Below, in pieces: positions 33,228 to 42,051 of a DNA stretch of 64,000 nucleotides. The position numbers and the translations under genes are program-made. The DNA is from Trabulsiella odontotermitis (GTDB taxonomy: Bacteria > Pseudomonadota > Gammaproteobacteria > Enterobacterales > Enterobacteriaceae), in contig NZ_CP125781.1 in NCBI RefSeq assembly GCF_030053895.1, forward strand, positions 3,720,001 to 3,784,000, given 5' to 3'. The number at the start of each line of letters is the position of its first letter. Position 1 is the stretch's first letter. The notes beneath the pieces are model-generated. The model worked only from the letters and a program-made list of their open reading frames with translations, did no database searches and was not told where the DNA came from.

Positions 33228-34980
33228 CTGTCCCCTCGCCTTGATTAATCACAAATTCACTTTTCTCGCCCGTTGCCAGCGCATCCGGTTCAATGTTCAT
33301 GGTGCGTAATACACCGCCCATGATGGCACCGAACACCGGCGCAGAAACGGCGCCACCGTAGTATTTACCTGCCTGTGGATCGTTGATGACCACGACCAGC
33401 GCAAAACGCGGCTGGCTCGCTGGCGCAACGCCCGCGGTGTAAGCAATATATTTGTTGATGTAGCGGCCATCTGGCCCTACTTTTTTCGCCGTACCGGTTT
33501 TAATCGCGATGCGATAGCCTTTGATCGCCGCCTTCACACCGCCACCGCCAGGCAGTGCAACGCTTTCCATCATGTGGACGACGGTACGAACGAGCGGTTC
33601 CGGGAAGACACGCTCACCCGGAACCGGAGGATCAACCTTAGTAATCGACAGCGGGCGATAGATGCCGTAGCTGCCGATGGTTGCGTAGACTCGCGCTAAC
33701 TGTAACGGCGTTACCATTAGCCCGTAGCCGAAAGAGAAGGTGGCCCTCTCTATGTCAGACCACCGTTGTTTTTGAGGATATAAGCCACTGCGTTCTCCGA
33801 CCAACCCCAAATTGGTCGCCTTTCCCAGCCCAAAACGTGAGTAAGTGTCTACTAACGCTGAGGACGGCATCGCTAACGCCAGCTTGGAGACACCGACGTT
33901 ACTCGACTTCTGTAATACCCCGGTCAGGGTTAATTCGCTGTAGCGCGCCACGTCTTTGATTTCGTGGCCGTTAATTCGGTATGGAATGGTGTTCAGGACG
34001 CTGTTTTCGTTGACGATCCCACGTTGCAGCGCCGTCATGACGACCATCGGTTTCACCGTCGAACCCGGTTCAAACACGTCGGTAATCGCCCGGTTACGCA
34101 TCGCGTCTTTCGCCGTCCCGGTAAAGTTGTTCGGGTTGTACGACGGGCTGTTCGCCATCGCCAGTACTTCGCCGGTGTTCACGTCTACCAGCACTGCGCT
34201 GCCGGATTCCGCTTTGTTGAACGCCACGGCGTTATTCAGTTCACGATATACCAGCGCCTGCAGGCGCTCATCAATGCTCAATGCCAGGTTGTGTGCGGCC
34301 TGGCTGTCGGTGGAGGAGATATCTTCAATGACGCGACCATAGCGGTCTTTACGCACGATGCGCTCGCCCGGCTGGCCCGTCAGCCACTTATCGAAGCTCT
34401 TCTCGACGCCTTCAATCCCCTGGCTGTCGACGTTGGTGAAGCCAATGAGGTGAGCGGTCACTTCGCCTGACGGATAATAGCGGCGAGATTCTTCGCGCAG
34501 ATGAATCCCCGGCAGTTTCAGCTTTTTGATGTAATCCGCCATGTCCGGGTTAACCTGACGCGCCAGATAGATAAAGCGCCCTTTCGGATTCGCATTCACC
34601 CGCGACGCCAGCTGATCCAACGGGATTTTCAGCGCGTCGGCGAGTGCCTTCCAGCGGTTATCGAGGCTGATGCCGCCTGCGTCATGTAATTCTTTGGGAT
34701 CGGCCCAGATCGCTTTCACCGGCACGCTGACCGCCAGCGGGCGACCAGAGCGGTCGGTGATCATGCCGCGGGAGGTGGAAACTTCCTGAACGCGCAGGGA
34801 GCGCATGTCACCCTGGCGTACCAGCATGTCAGGGTTAACGATCTGCAACCAAGCTACGCGGCCCAGCAGGAAAACCAGTGCCAGCAAGATACAACCGCAA
34901 AGCAACGCAAAACGCCAACTGATAAAGTTGGCCTGTTCTTCCTGACGTTTCGGTTTTAGCGTCTTTGCCGCTGCTTTCAT
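33214..34980 (-). CDS. ftsI: Septal transpeptidase FtsI (PBP3)
   Basis: 588 residues. A short basic cytoplasmic tail and one TM (about 21-41) lead to a periplasmic pedestal domain and a class B transpeptidase domain with S307 in the STVK motif (307-310), SSN in QKSSNVGV and KTGTAKK. It cross-links septal peptidoglycan with FtsW and is the target of aztreonam and cephalexin. In E. coli the sponge RNA FtsO is generated from within the ftsI coding region; whether that holds here cannot be seen. It lies 15 bp after ftsL and overlaps murE. Confidence 0.98.
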   Translation of the reverse strand: MKAAAKTLKPKRQEEQANFISWRFALLCGCILLALVFLLGRVAWLQIVNPDMLVRQGDMRSLRVQEVSTSRGMITDRSGRPLAVSVPVKAIWADPKELHDAGGISLDNRWKALADALKIPLDQLASRVNANPKGRFIYLARQVNPDMADYIKKLKLPGIHLREESRRYYPSGEVTAHLIGFTNVDSQGIEGVEKSFDKWLTGQPGERIVRKDRYGRVIEDISSTDSQAAHNLALSIDERLQALVYRELNNAVAFNKAESGSAVLVDVNTGEVLAMANSPSYNPNNFTGTAKDAMRNRAITDVFEPGSTVKPMVVMTALQRGIVNENSVLNTIPYRINGHEIKDVARYSELTLTGVLQKSSNVGVSKLALAMPSSALVDTYSRFGLGKATNLGLVGERSGLYPQKQRWSDIERATFSFGYGLMVTPLQLARVYATIGSYGIYRPLSITKVDPPVPGERVFPEPLVRTVVHMMESVALPGGGGVKAAIKGYRIAIKTGTAKKVGPDGRYINKYIAYTAGVAPASQPRFALVVVINDPQAGKYYGGAVSAPVFGAIMGGVLRTMNIEPDALATGEKSEFVINQGEGTGGRS

Positions 34981-34995
34981 GCGTCGCCGTAATCC

Positions 34996-35361
34996 TTATT
35001 TCTGTACCACGATATTCTCTTGTGACGGATCGACATGCTGCATCTGCAGTTTTTCTGTCGCGATCCGCTCAACCCGGCTGTGATCACCGAGCGCGTTCTC
35101 TTCGAGGATCAGGTTGCGCCACTCGATGTCCAGAGCGTCGCGTTCCAGAACCATTTGTTCGCGTTGCGCGGTCAACAGGCGCGTATGGTGCGCCGTGGTC
35201 ACCACCGTCACCGCGGTCACAATGATGCAAATGAACAAGCAGAGTGGCAGCTTCCCAAACCGCAAAAGATCGTCACCGATCACGCCAGGCAAGGCATGGC
35301 GCTCGTTGCTTCCAATCGATCCTTTTACTTTGCTTAAGGCCTCTGACACTCTGCTGATCAT
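34996..35361 (-). CDS. ftsL: Cell division protein FtsL
   Basis: 121 residues. It is a bitopic protein with a cytoplasmic N-terminus, one TM (about 35-57, LPLCLFICIIVTAVTVVTTA) and a periplasmic coiled-coil with heptad leucines. It forms the FtsQLB complex that activates FtsWI. The start overlaps the rsmH stop by 4 bp (ATGA). Confidence 0.97.
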   Translation of the reverse strand: MISRVSEALSKVKGSIGSNERHALPGVIGDDLLRFGKLPLCLFICIIVTAVTVVTTAHHTRLLTAQREQMVLERDALDIEWRNLILEENALGDHSRVERIATEKLQMQHVDPSQENIVVQK

Positions 35362-36299
35362 GCGTTCGTCCTTTCTGCGATACGCAGCACTGAACTACGA
35401 GCGCGTGGATTCTCTGCCACTTCATCTTCGCCCGGCAACATCTTGCCTAACGCCCGAAAATGACGACCACCCAGCTTCCTGAGTTGCTCTTCTGTCATCG
35501 GTAGCCCTGCCGGAACCTGCGGACCGCGGCTTTGCTCACGCATAAAGCGTTTCACAATACGGTCTTCCAGCGAGTGGAAACTGATGATGGAGAGCCGCCC
35601 ACCCGGGGCCAGCACGTCGATCGAGCTTTTTAGCGCCTGCTCTATCTCCTCCAGTTCACTGTTCACCCAGATGCGCACCGCCTGGAAGGTACGGGTCGCG
35701 GGATGTTTGAATTTGTCCTTCACCGGCGTCGCCGCAGCAACAACCTCGGCCAGCTCTTTGGTGCGGGTCATCGGCTGTTCGCGGTTACGCTCTACGATGG
35801 CGCGGGCAATGCGCTTACCGAAACGCTCTTCGCCAAAGGTTTTAATCACCCAGGCGATGTCAGCTTCGTCAGCGTTCAGCAGCCATTCAGCAGCGGATTG
35901 TCCGCGTGTCGGATCCATGCGCATGTCCAGCGGACCATCGCGCATAAAGGAAAAACCGCGCTCAGCGTCGTCAAGCTGCGGTGAAGAGACGCCAAGATCG
36001 AGAAGAATGCCATCGATCTTGCCAGTAAGGTCGCGCTCGGCAATGTAGTCACCCAGCGCGGAAAAGGGACCATGCACAATGGAAAAGCGGGGATCGTCAA
36101 TGCGCTGTGCTTCGGCGATCGCATGCGGATCCCGATCGATAGCCAGCAGACGTCCTTCCGCGCCCAGTTGCGAAAGAATCAGTCGCGAATGACCGCCGCG
36201 ACCAAAGGTGCCATCGATGTAGATACCATCAGGACGAATATTCAGGCCATTTACGGCCTCATCCAGCAGTACCGTCGTATGTTTAAAGTTTTCCATCAT
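35358..36299 (-). CDS. rsmH: 16S rRNA (cytosine-1402-N4)-methyltransferase RsmH
   Basis: 313 residues, formerly mraW. The SAM-binding motif is DGTFGRGGHS (about 29-38); LLDLGVSSPQLD and the SFHSLEDRIVK motif near the C-terminus are family hallmarks. It methylates C1402 in the ribosomal P site. The gene starts with two ATG codons directly after the mraZ stop (TAAATGATG). Confidence 0.97.
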   Translation of the reverse strand: MMENFKHTTVLLDEAVNGLNIRPDGIYIDGTFGRGGHSRLILSQLGAEGRLLAIDRDPHAIAEAQRIDDPRFSIVHGPFSALGDYIAERDLTGKIDGILLDLGVSSPQLDDAERGFSFMRDGPLDMRMDPTRGQSAAEWLLNADEADIAWVIKTFGEERFGKRIARAIVERNREQPMTRTKELAEVVAAATPVKDKFKHPATRTFQAVRIWVNSELEEIEQALKSSIDVLAPGGRLSIISFHSLEDRIVKRFMREQSRGPQVPAGLPMTEEQLRKLGGRHFRALGKMLPGEDEVAENPRARSSVLRIAERTNA

Positions 36300-36758
36300 T
36301 TATAAGGACAAATCCTGCAGCCGATCCGACAACTCTCCGGATGCGGACTGCTCAGCGTCTATATCTTCCTTGACCCGTTGATACCAGGTCGTTTCGTCCC
36401 ACAGCTCAAATTTGTTGAACTGCCCGACCAGCATCACTTCTTTGGTCAGTCCGGCATGTTGCCGTAAAACCGGTGCAATCAGTAAACGACCGGCGTTGTC
36501 CATCTGACATTCGCTTGCATGTCCAAGCAGCAAACGCTGTACGCGGCGCTCGGCCTGATTCATGCTCGACAGGCGCGACAGTTTTTGCTCGATAATTTCC
36601 CATTCGGGAAGTGGGTAAAGCAGCAGGCACGGGTGATGGATGTCAATGGTGCAAACCATTAAACCGGAAGCGTTTTCGACCAGCCGATCGCGATACCGCG
36701 TAGGTATCGATAAGCGACCCTTGCTGTCGAGATTGACTAACGTTGCCCCACGGAACAT
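36300..36758 (-). CDS. mraZ: Transcriptional regulator MraZ
   Basis: 152 residues from the ATG at 36758 (MFRGATLVNLD); the longer open frame reading to 36794 would run through the operator repeats and is rejected. There are two AbrB-like swapped-hairpin domains, each with a D-KGR-type motif (NLDSKGRLSIPTRYR; MDNAGRLLIAPVLR). It is the first gene of the dcw cluster and binds the repeats immediately upstream to repress the cluster. Confidence 0.96.
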   Translation of the reverse strand: MFRGATLVNLDSKGRLSIPTRYRDRLVENASGLMVCTIDIHHPCLLLYPLPEWEIIEQKLSRLSSMNQAERRVQRLLLGHASECQMDNAGRLLIAPVLRQHAGLTKEVMLVGQFNKFELWDETTWYQRVKEDIDAEQSASGELSDRLQDLSL

Positions 36759-36776
36759 GCCAGCCTCACCCCTTTT

Positions 36777-36801
36777 CTCCACTTTCACCCACAAATTCCC
36801 A
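36777..36801 (-). promoter_or_regulatory. MraZ-binding repeats
   Basis: On the minus strand TGGGA, TGGGT and TGGAG occur with an exact 10-bp period between the -10 of the mra promoter and the mraZ start. This matches the known MraZ target of TGGGN repeats separated by 5 bp; the third copy is degenerate. Confidence 0.85.
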
Positions 36802-36809
36802 CCTAAAAG

Positions 36810-36839
36810 AGTTTACGGAGCGGAGGAAAAGCTTGTCAA
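36810..36839 (-). promoter_or_regulatory. Pmra, main promoter of the dcw cluster
   Basis: TTGACA (36839-36834), an 18-bp spacer and TAAACT (36815-36810) on the minus strand, directly before the MraZ repeats. The perfect -35 and the position match the known Pmra of enterics. Confidence 0.8.
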
Positions 36840-37257
36840 GCCAGCACTGACGCTAACAGAGTTAAAAAACCCAATAATGGCGGCAGATATTCGCCCTGTT
36901 TAATTTATGTCCACCAAACGAGGCAAATTAACGCTATGAATAGTTGTAAGAAAAAAAACAAATCTGTTCATGCTCGTTAAAAGAAACTCAATATCATCGA
37001 GCGAAAATATAAAGTGTCAGTTTGCGACGTGCGCGGCATTTTAGGACATTCCCGGACGCGATAACAGCCCTTCTGAGCGTGGGGAGCCGCCATTTTTCTA
37101 CGGGATAGCATGTGAGGCGATGGGTTTTCTGAAGAAGTGTTTGTTAATTGGACAAATCCGCGAAGGGTGTAACAAAATAATACAGCAATATTCTTTTCCG
37201 GGCGGATAGCGCTGCGTTTCTGGAGAGATTTAACACGATTTGAATTAGATCCCTGGG
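36840..37257. other. mraZ-cra intergenic region, no gene seen
   Basis: About 420 bp without a credible coding sequence on either strand. A 109-codon minus-strand frame here lacks a ribosome site and has no recognisable features. The stretch is A+T-rich near Pmra (runs of A around 36950-36965), which may act as an UP element or a binding region for nucleoid proteins. Confidence 0.5.
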
Positions 37258-37303
37258 AAAAGTAAGGAATTATCTGAATATCAAATAATCCCTTACTTTT
37301 TTT
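37258..37303 (-). terminator. Bidirectional-looking terminator after cra
   Basis: AAAAGTAAGG pairs with CCTTACTTTT, with an additional ATTAT/ATAAT pairing inside. On the minus strand it ends cra, 22 bp past the stop, with only four T residues; on the plus strand the tail is seven T residues, so it would terminate plus-strand transcripts even better. Confidence 0.75.
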
Positions 37304-37325
37304 CATTAGCGCATCGTTTTTTCGC

Positions 37326-38330
37326 TTAACGACGGCTCAAACTGCCACGACGATAAAGATTACGACGAATACGGCTCAGCCCCGGTTTCGGTTTACGCGG
37401 TTCATCGAGGCTCGCCAGGACGATTTCTAACACGCGCTCTGCGACATCGCGGTGACGCTGGGCAACCGCCAGCACCGGGCATTGCAGGAAATCCAACAGT
37501 TCATGATCGCCAAAGGTGGCGATGGCCAGCTCCGGCGGCAACTTGCCTTCACGACGCAGCGTAACATCCATGACGCCCTGCAACAGTGCAAACGACGTGG
37601 TGAACAGCGCCTGCGGCATCGGATTCGTTTCCAGCCATTTATCGAACAATTGCGCGGCGGCTTCGCGCTCGTAGCTGTTGGCATACAGATAATTCACTTC
37701 ACGCGGATCGTCTTTCCAGGCGGTACGGAACCCTTGCTCACGCAGGAAACTGACGGAGAGCTCCGGCAACGCGCCAAGATAAAGAACAGTTTCCGCCGGG
37801 AATTTACGCAGCTCCGAGGCCAGCATTTCGGCATCGTCCTGATCGGCGCCGACGACGCTGGTGAAGTGTTCGCGATCGAGCGCGCGATCAAGCGCCACAA
37901 TGGGGAAATTGTCGTTCGCCCAGCGCTGGTAGAAAGGATGCTCTGGCGGCAAGGAGGTGGAAACGATAATCGCATCTACCTGACGCTGTAACAGATGCTC
38001 GATACAGCGCATTTCGTTATCCGGCTGATCTTCCGAGCAGGCAATCAGCAACTGATAGCCGCGCTGACGCGCCTGACGCTCCAGGTAATTAGCGATACGG
38101 GTATAGCTGGTGTTCTCCAGATCAGGGATCACCAGACCAATAGAACGAGTGCGTCCTGCACGGAGCCCGGCAGCCACCGCGTTCGGATGGTAGTTATGCT
38201 CACGCACCACAGCCATCACTTTTTCGACGGTTTTATCACTAACGCGATACTGCTTAGCTTTACCGTTAATCACATAGCTCGCCGTCGTCCGGGAGACACC
38301 GGCAAGCCGGGCGATTTCATCCAGTTTCAC
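37326..38330 (-). CDS. cra: Catabolite repressor/activator Cra (FruR), LacI family
   Basis: 334 residues, the same as E. coli. The N-terminal LacI helix-turn-helix (LDEIARLAGVSRTTASYVING, residues 3-23) and hinge are followed by a periplasmic-binding-protein-like effector domain responding to fructose 1-phosphate. It controls the balance between glycolysis and gluconeogenesis. It is monocistronic, between ilvH and mraZ on the same strand, with its own terminator. Confidence 0.97.
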   Translation of the reverse strand: MKLDEIARLAGVSRTTASYVINGKAKQYRVSDKTVEKVMAVVREHNYHPNAVAAGLRAGRTRSIGLVIPDLENTSYTRIANYLERQARQRGYQLLIACSEDQPDNEMRCIEHLLQRQVDAIIVSTSLPPEHPFYQRWANDNFPIVALDRALDREHFTSVVGADQDDAEMLASELRKFPAETVLYLGALPELSVSFLREQGFRTAWKDDPREVNYLYANSYEREAAAQLFDKWLETNPMPQALFTTSFALLQGVMDVTLRREGKLPPELAIATFGDHELLDFLQCPVLAVAQRHRDVAERVLEIVLASLDEPRKPKPGLSRIRRNLYRRGSLSRR

Positions 38331-38455
38331 AATTGCCCCTTGCTTAACTTGTACAATCCATAACCTTCGCGAAGGTATGGGTAAAATTTATTAACATCTA
38401 AGCGCAGAATGATAACTGCGGCAACCGCTTTTATTGACTCTTCCCACTGGATTCG

Positions 38456-38487
38456 CAAAAAAAAAGCCTGACCGGTGGTGTCAGGCT
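38456..38487 (-). terminator. Terminator of ilvIH
   Basis: On the minus strand AGCCTGAC-ACCACCG-GTCAGGCT is followed by nine T residues. It lies 24 bp past the ilvH stop and is a textbook intrinsic terminator. Confidence 0.93.
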
Positions 38488-38510
38488 ACATTTTAATTCA
38501 TCAGTGGGGC

Positions 38511-39002
38511 TTATCGCATGATCTTCTCACCACGAGAAAGGCCCACCACGCCAGAGCGCGCCACTTCAACAATACGCGCCACATCGCGCAATGTGGCAAG
38601 GAACGCATCGAGTTTGTCGCTGGTACCGGCCAGCTGGACAGTATAAATAGACGGCGTGACGTCGATAATCTGCCCGCGGAAAATTTCAGTGTTGCGTTTT
38701 ACCTCTTCGCGACCATATCCGCTGGCCTGCACTTTGACCAGCATAATCTCACGCTCGACGTGCGACCCCTGCCCCAGTTCGCTGACCCGCAGCACATCCA
38801 CCAGCTTGTGCAACTGTTTTTCGATCTGTTCGATGACCTGCTCGTCACCGACGGTCTGAATCGTCATGCGGGAAAGCGTTGGGTCATCCGTCGGCGCGAC
38901 GGTCAGGCTTTCAATGTTGTAGCCTCGCTGTGAAAAGAGACCAATGACGCGCGACAGGGCGCCCGATTCGTTTTCCAGTAATACTGATAATATCCGGCGC
39001 AT
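38511..39002 (-). CDS. ilvH: Acetolactate synthase III small subunit
   Basis: 163 residues from the ATG at 39002 (MRRILSVLLENESGALSRV); the frame extends a further ten codons into ilvI but that start is not used in the family. An N-terminal ACT domain (about 1-80) binds valine for feedback inhibition; the C-terminal domain activates IlvI. It starts 2 bp after ilvI. Confidence 0.97.
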   Translation of the reverse strand: MRRILSVLLENESGALSRVIGLFSQRGYNIESLTVAPTDDPTLSRMTIQTVGDEQVIEQIEKQLHKLVDVLRVSELGQGSHVEREIMLVKVQASGYGREEVKRNTEIFRGQIIDVTPSIYTVQLAGTSDKLDAFLATLRDVARIVEVARSGVVGLSRGEKIMR

Positions 39003-39004
39003 AG

Positions 39005-40729
39005 TCAGGTTCTCTCCGTTTTGCTCAGCCACATTTCATCCATTCCGCCACCGCGAATTTGCATCGGATAAACGTGCTCACTTCCATCAACAGTGACATC
39101 GACAAACACCAGCCGCTGGTTGCGCACCGTCTCCAGCGCTTGCGCCAGCTTCGCTTCCAGTTCATCGGGCTGGTTGATCTGAATGCCGACGTGACCATAG
39201 GCCTGTGCCAGCGCCACAAAGTCCGGCAGGGATTTCATATAAGATTGCGAGTGGCGGCCTGAGTAGATCATGTCCTGCCACTGTTTCACCATGCCGAGAT
39301 AGCGGTTGTTCAGGTTTACGACCAACACCGGCAGTTCGTACTGCAGCGCCGTTGACAGCTCCTGAATGTTCATCTGAATACTGCCATCGCCGGTCACGCA
39401 GATCACCGTTTCGTCAGGCAGCGCCATCTTCACGCCAAGCGCAGCTGGCAGGCCGTACCCCATGGTGCCGAGACCACCGGAGTTGATCCAGCGACGCGGC
39501 TTATCAAACGGGTAATAGAGTGCGGCGAACATCTGATGCTGACCGACATCGGAGGTGACGTACGCGTCCCCGTTGGTCAGCCGCCAGAGGGTTTCAATAA
39601 CCGCCTGTGGCTTAATCGACGGGCTCTGGGTGTCATATTTCAGGCTCTGCCGGGCGCGCCACTGCTCGATTCGCTGCCACCAGTCGCGGATATCATCCAG
39701 CGGCTGTACCGCCTCTTCCTGCTCCAGCAGTTCAAGCATCTGCTCCAGCACCAGCCGGGCATCGCCCACAATCGGGATATCCGCCGGTACGGTTTTGGAA
39801 ATCGACGTGGGATCGATATCGATGTGCAGTACGGTGGCATCCGGGCAATATTTCGCCAGATTGTTAGTGGTGCGATCGTCAAAGCGCACGCCAACAGCAA
39901 AAATCACATCAGAATGATGCATCGTCATGTTCGCTTCGTACGTCCCGTGCATACCCAGCATGCCCAGTGAATGACGATGTGTGCCCGGAAACGCGCCCAG
40001 TCCCATTAATGAAGAGGCCACCGGCAGATTGAGTTTTTCAATCAGCGTTTTGAGTTGTTCGCCACATTCGGCATTGATTGCCCCGCCACCGACATACACC
40101 ACCGGTCTTTTCGCCGCAATCAGCGTTTGCAACGCGCGTTTAATCTGCCCTTTATGGCCGGTTGTTGTCGGGTTGTAGGAGCGCATGCTCACCGTGTCCG
40201 GCCAGACGTACGGCAGCTTGTTTTGCGGGTTAAGGATATCTTTTGGCAGATCCACCACCACCGGCCCCGGACGACCGCTGGCCGCCAGCCAGAACGCTTT
40301 TTTCAGCACGCCGGGAATATCTTCGGTTTGTTTGACCAGGAAGCTATGTTTCACCACCGGGCGGGAAATCCCCACCATGTCACACTCCTGGAAGGCATCG
40401 TAGCCAATCAGCGAGGTCGCGACCTGCCCGGACAACACCACCAGTGGTACCGAATCCATATAGGCCGTCGCTATGCCAGTAATCGCATTGGTGGCACCCG
40501 GGCCTGAGGTGACCAGTACCACGCCCACTTCCCCCGTCGCACGCGCCAGTCCGTCGGCCATATGCACCGCTGCCTGCTCGTGCCGTACCAGCACATGCTC
40601 GATGCCGCCGAGGGTATGTAACGCATCGTAGATATCAAGGACAGCCCCACCGGGGTAGCCGAACACTTGCTTCACGCCCTGATCGACAAGCGATCGGACA
40701 ACCATCTCGGCTCCAGACAACATCTCCAT
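39005..40729 (-). CDS. ilvI: Acetolactate synthase III large subunit
   Basis: 574 residues from the ATG at 40729 (MEMLSGAEMVV, preceded by TGGAGGCAAGTC); the open frame reaches 40774. It is a thiamin-diphosphate and FAD-dependent enzyme making acetolactate and acetohydroxybutyrate for valine, leucine and isoleucine. The cofactor-activating glutamate is E51 in VRHEQAAVHM; the ThDP/Mg motif is GDGSIQMNIQE...NLNNR. In E. coli Lrp activates the operon and leucine antagonises it; the A+T-rich upstream region is compatible with that. Confidence 0.97.
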   Translation of the reverse strand: MEMLSGAEMVVRSLVDQGVKQVFGYPGGAVLDIYDALHTLGGIEHVLVRHEQAAVHMADGLARATGEVGVVLVTSGPGATNAITGIATAYMDSVPLVVLSGQVATSLIGYDAFQECDMVGISRPVVKHSFLVKQTEDIPGVLKKAFWLAASGRPGPVVVDLPKDILNPQNKLPYVWPDTVSMRSYNPTTTGHKGQIKRALQTLIAAKRPVVYVGGGAINAECGEQLKTLIEKLNLPVASSLMGLGAFPGTHRHSLGMLGMHGTYEANMTMHHSDVIFAVGVRFDDRTTNNLAKYCPDATVLHIDIDPTSISKTVPADIPIVGDARLVLEQMLELLEQEEAVQPLDDIRDWWQRIEQWRARQSLKYDTQSPSIKPQAVIETLWRLTNGDAYVTSDVGQHQMFAALYYPFDKPRRWINSGGLGTMGYGLPAALGVKMALPDETVICVTGDGSIQMNIQELSTALQYELPVLVVNLNNRYLGMVKQWQDMIYSGRHSQSYMKSLPDFVALAQAYGHVGIQINQPDELEAKLAQALETVRNQRLVFVDVTVDGSEHVYPMQIRGGGMDEMWLSKTERT

Positions 40730-41063
40730 GACTTGCCTCCAGGCTTTGTTTGGCGATGCAGAATTCATTTCCACACGCGCGTCTGACGAGACGAAAACCC
40801 TCGTCGATAATTATATTCAATTAACATAACCGCTCACTTTCAGGCAGGCAATTCGCCCCGACGTTGATAGCGTCCGACGAAAAAGAAGAAATACCAGGCA
40901 AGCGTTAAGAAAATGGTGAAAAGCTTCAATGACAGGGAAAGAGGATAGTCATTACTCGGGATAACAGGAAAAGAACAGGAAATGATCCATTTTTTGCTTT
41001 GCGCTGCCGATAACCCTCAGCAAGAAACAGAATAAAATGCTGGATATTTTCTTACACACAAAA
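40730..41063. other. ilvIH promoter region
   Basis: About 330 bp between leuO and ilvI. The 80 bp nearest ilvI are A+T-rich (GATAATTATATTCAATTAAC), as expected for the Lrp-controlled ilvIH promoter. I did not resolve individual Lrp sites. A small open frame with a membrane-peptide character lies at 40840-40929 and is listed separately. Confidence 0.5.
40840..40929 (-). CDS. Possible 29-residue single-TM peptide upstream of ilvI
   Basis: On the minus strand a frame starting at TTG (40929) reads KLFTIFLTLAWYFFFFVG, then a basic tail RYQRRGELPA and TGA: one hydrophobic helix followed by positive charges, the layout of many small enteric membrane proteins. There is no ATG and no good ribosome site. 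An eight-codon frame (ATG at 40952, TGA at 40926) overlaps the TTG and could couple translation. It sits upstream of ilvI in the same direction. It may be chance, or a decayed or leader peptide; I do not recognise a named protein. Confidence 0.25.
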   Translation of the reverse strand: MKLFTIFLTLAWYFFFFVGRYQRRGELPA

Positions 41064-41091
41064 CAAACAGAGCGTATGTGCGCTCTGTTTG
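41064..41091 (-). terminator. Terminator of leuO
   Basis: CAAACAGAGCG/CGCTCTGTTTG is a perfect 11-bp stem with a 6-nt loop, followed on the minus strand by TTTTGTG; it begins 12 bp past the leuO stop. Confidence 0.88.
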
Positions 41092-41103
41092 CTAGCACGA
41101 GAA

Positions 41104-42051
41104 TTACCGCAGACAAATAGAAGCCAATAACTCTTCCATCCACTGATGGCCTTTATCACGCCCCGCCGCTTCATGCCAGGAAAGATAACAGGTCCGGCTG
41201 TTGAGTTTTAATGGTAAGGGTAATAATTGAAGATCCAGAGAATCAGAAAACTCTTCTGCCAGCCAGCGCGGCGCAATCGCCACCATTTGTGTTTGCGACA
41301 CCACATTCAATACGCTGGTTAATGCCATTCCCTGATAGGCGATGCAGGCTTGTTTATCTGCAGTGTCATACCATGGCTGGCTAAAGGAAGCATAACGGTC
41401 CAGAGAAACCACCGCATGTTCTTCTTTATACACATCACTTTCTTTAAGCGGCCCGCTCAGCCGTGGGTGTTTACGGCTGGCGACTAATACCATTTCATCT
41501 TTAAACAGCGGTGTGCAGGAAAATTCCGGGCGACGAAACTCTTCATATCCCAGAACAAATTCGATTTCCTGGTAACGTAGCTGATGCTCTGTATTCTTAT
41601 TTAAGGATGACTTAAATACCAGATGGATATTCGGCGCAATTTCTCTGACCCGGTTAAAAATAAGCGAGGTCAAAAAGTTATCCAGCGGACTGCAGACACA
41701 AAGATTAAAAACACGCTCGCTACTGATAGGTTCGAATTCGGACCCCGGCAGCTCATTTTGCACCAGTTGCAATGCCTGGCGAACTGACCCAAACAGCTGA
41801 TACGCCCTCGCCGTTGGCTGAATACCACGGCCATAGCGCACAAACAGCTCATCGTTAAACATCACTTTGAGCCGCGCGACGGCATTACTCACCGCAGGCT
41901 GCGACATCCCCAGCATATGCGCCGCGCGCGTAATATTTTGCTCCTGCATAACCGCATCAAAGACGGTCAATAAATTTAAATCCACCATGCGAAGCTGTGG
42001 TTTTTTCACTTCCAGCTGTCTCGTCTGGCGCTCAATTTTTTCCACGGGCAT
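41104..42051 (-). CDS. leuO: LysR-family regulator LeuO
   Basis: 315 residues from the ATG at 42051, chosen because GGAG lies 6 nt upstream and it gives an MP- start and near-standard length (314 in E. coli); the frame reaches 42111. The N-terminal winged helix (about 24-83: VDLNLLTVFDAVMQEQNIT, QPAVSNAVARL) is followed by a LysR effector domain. LeuO is a pleiotropic antagonist of H-NS. The first 23 residues are variable and diverge from E. coli. It is divergent from leuL across an A+T-rich region. Confidence 0.95.
   Translation of the reverse strand: MPVEKIERQTRQLEVKKPQLRMVDLNLLTVFDAVMQEQNITRAAHMLGMSQPAVSNAVARLKVMFNDELFVRYGRGIQPTARAYQLFGSVRQALQLVQNELPGSEFEPISSERVFNLCVCSPLDNFLTSLIFNRVREIAPNIHLVFKSSLNKNTEHQLRYQEIEFVLGYEEFRRPEFSCTPLFKDEMVLVASRKHPRLSGPLKESDVYKEEHAVVSLDRYASFSQPWYDTADKQACIAYQGMALTSVLNVVSQTQMVAIAPRWLAEEFSDSLDLQLLPLPLKLNSRTCYLSWHEAAGRDKGHQWMEELLASICLR

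Noticed and set aside
36759..36794. Upstream in-frame start for mraZ
   Set aside because: The extra codons coincide with the MraZ-binding repeats; the MFRGATLVNLD start is the family start.
36977..37306. 109-codon minus-strand frame in the mraZ-cra gap
   Set aside because: No ribosome site, no recognisable motif, includes the cra terminator sequence at its start.
40952..41143. 63-codon minus-strand frame across the leuO 3' end
   Set aside because: Overlaps the end of leuO and its terminator in another frame; unlikely to be transcribed intact.
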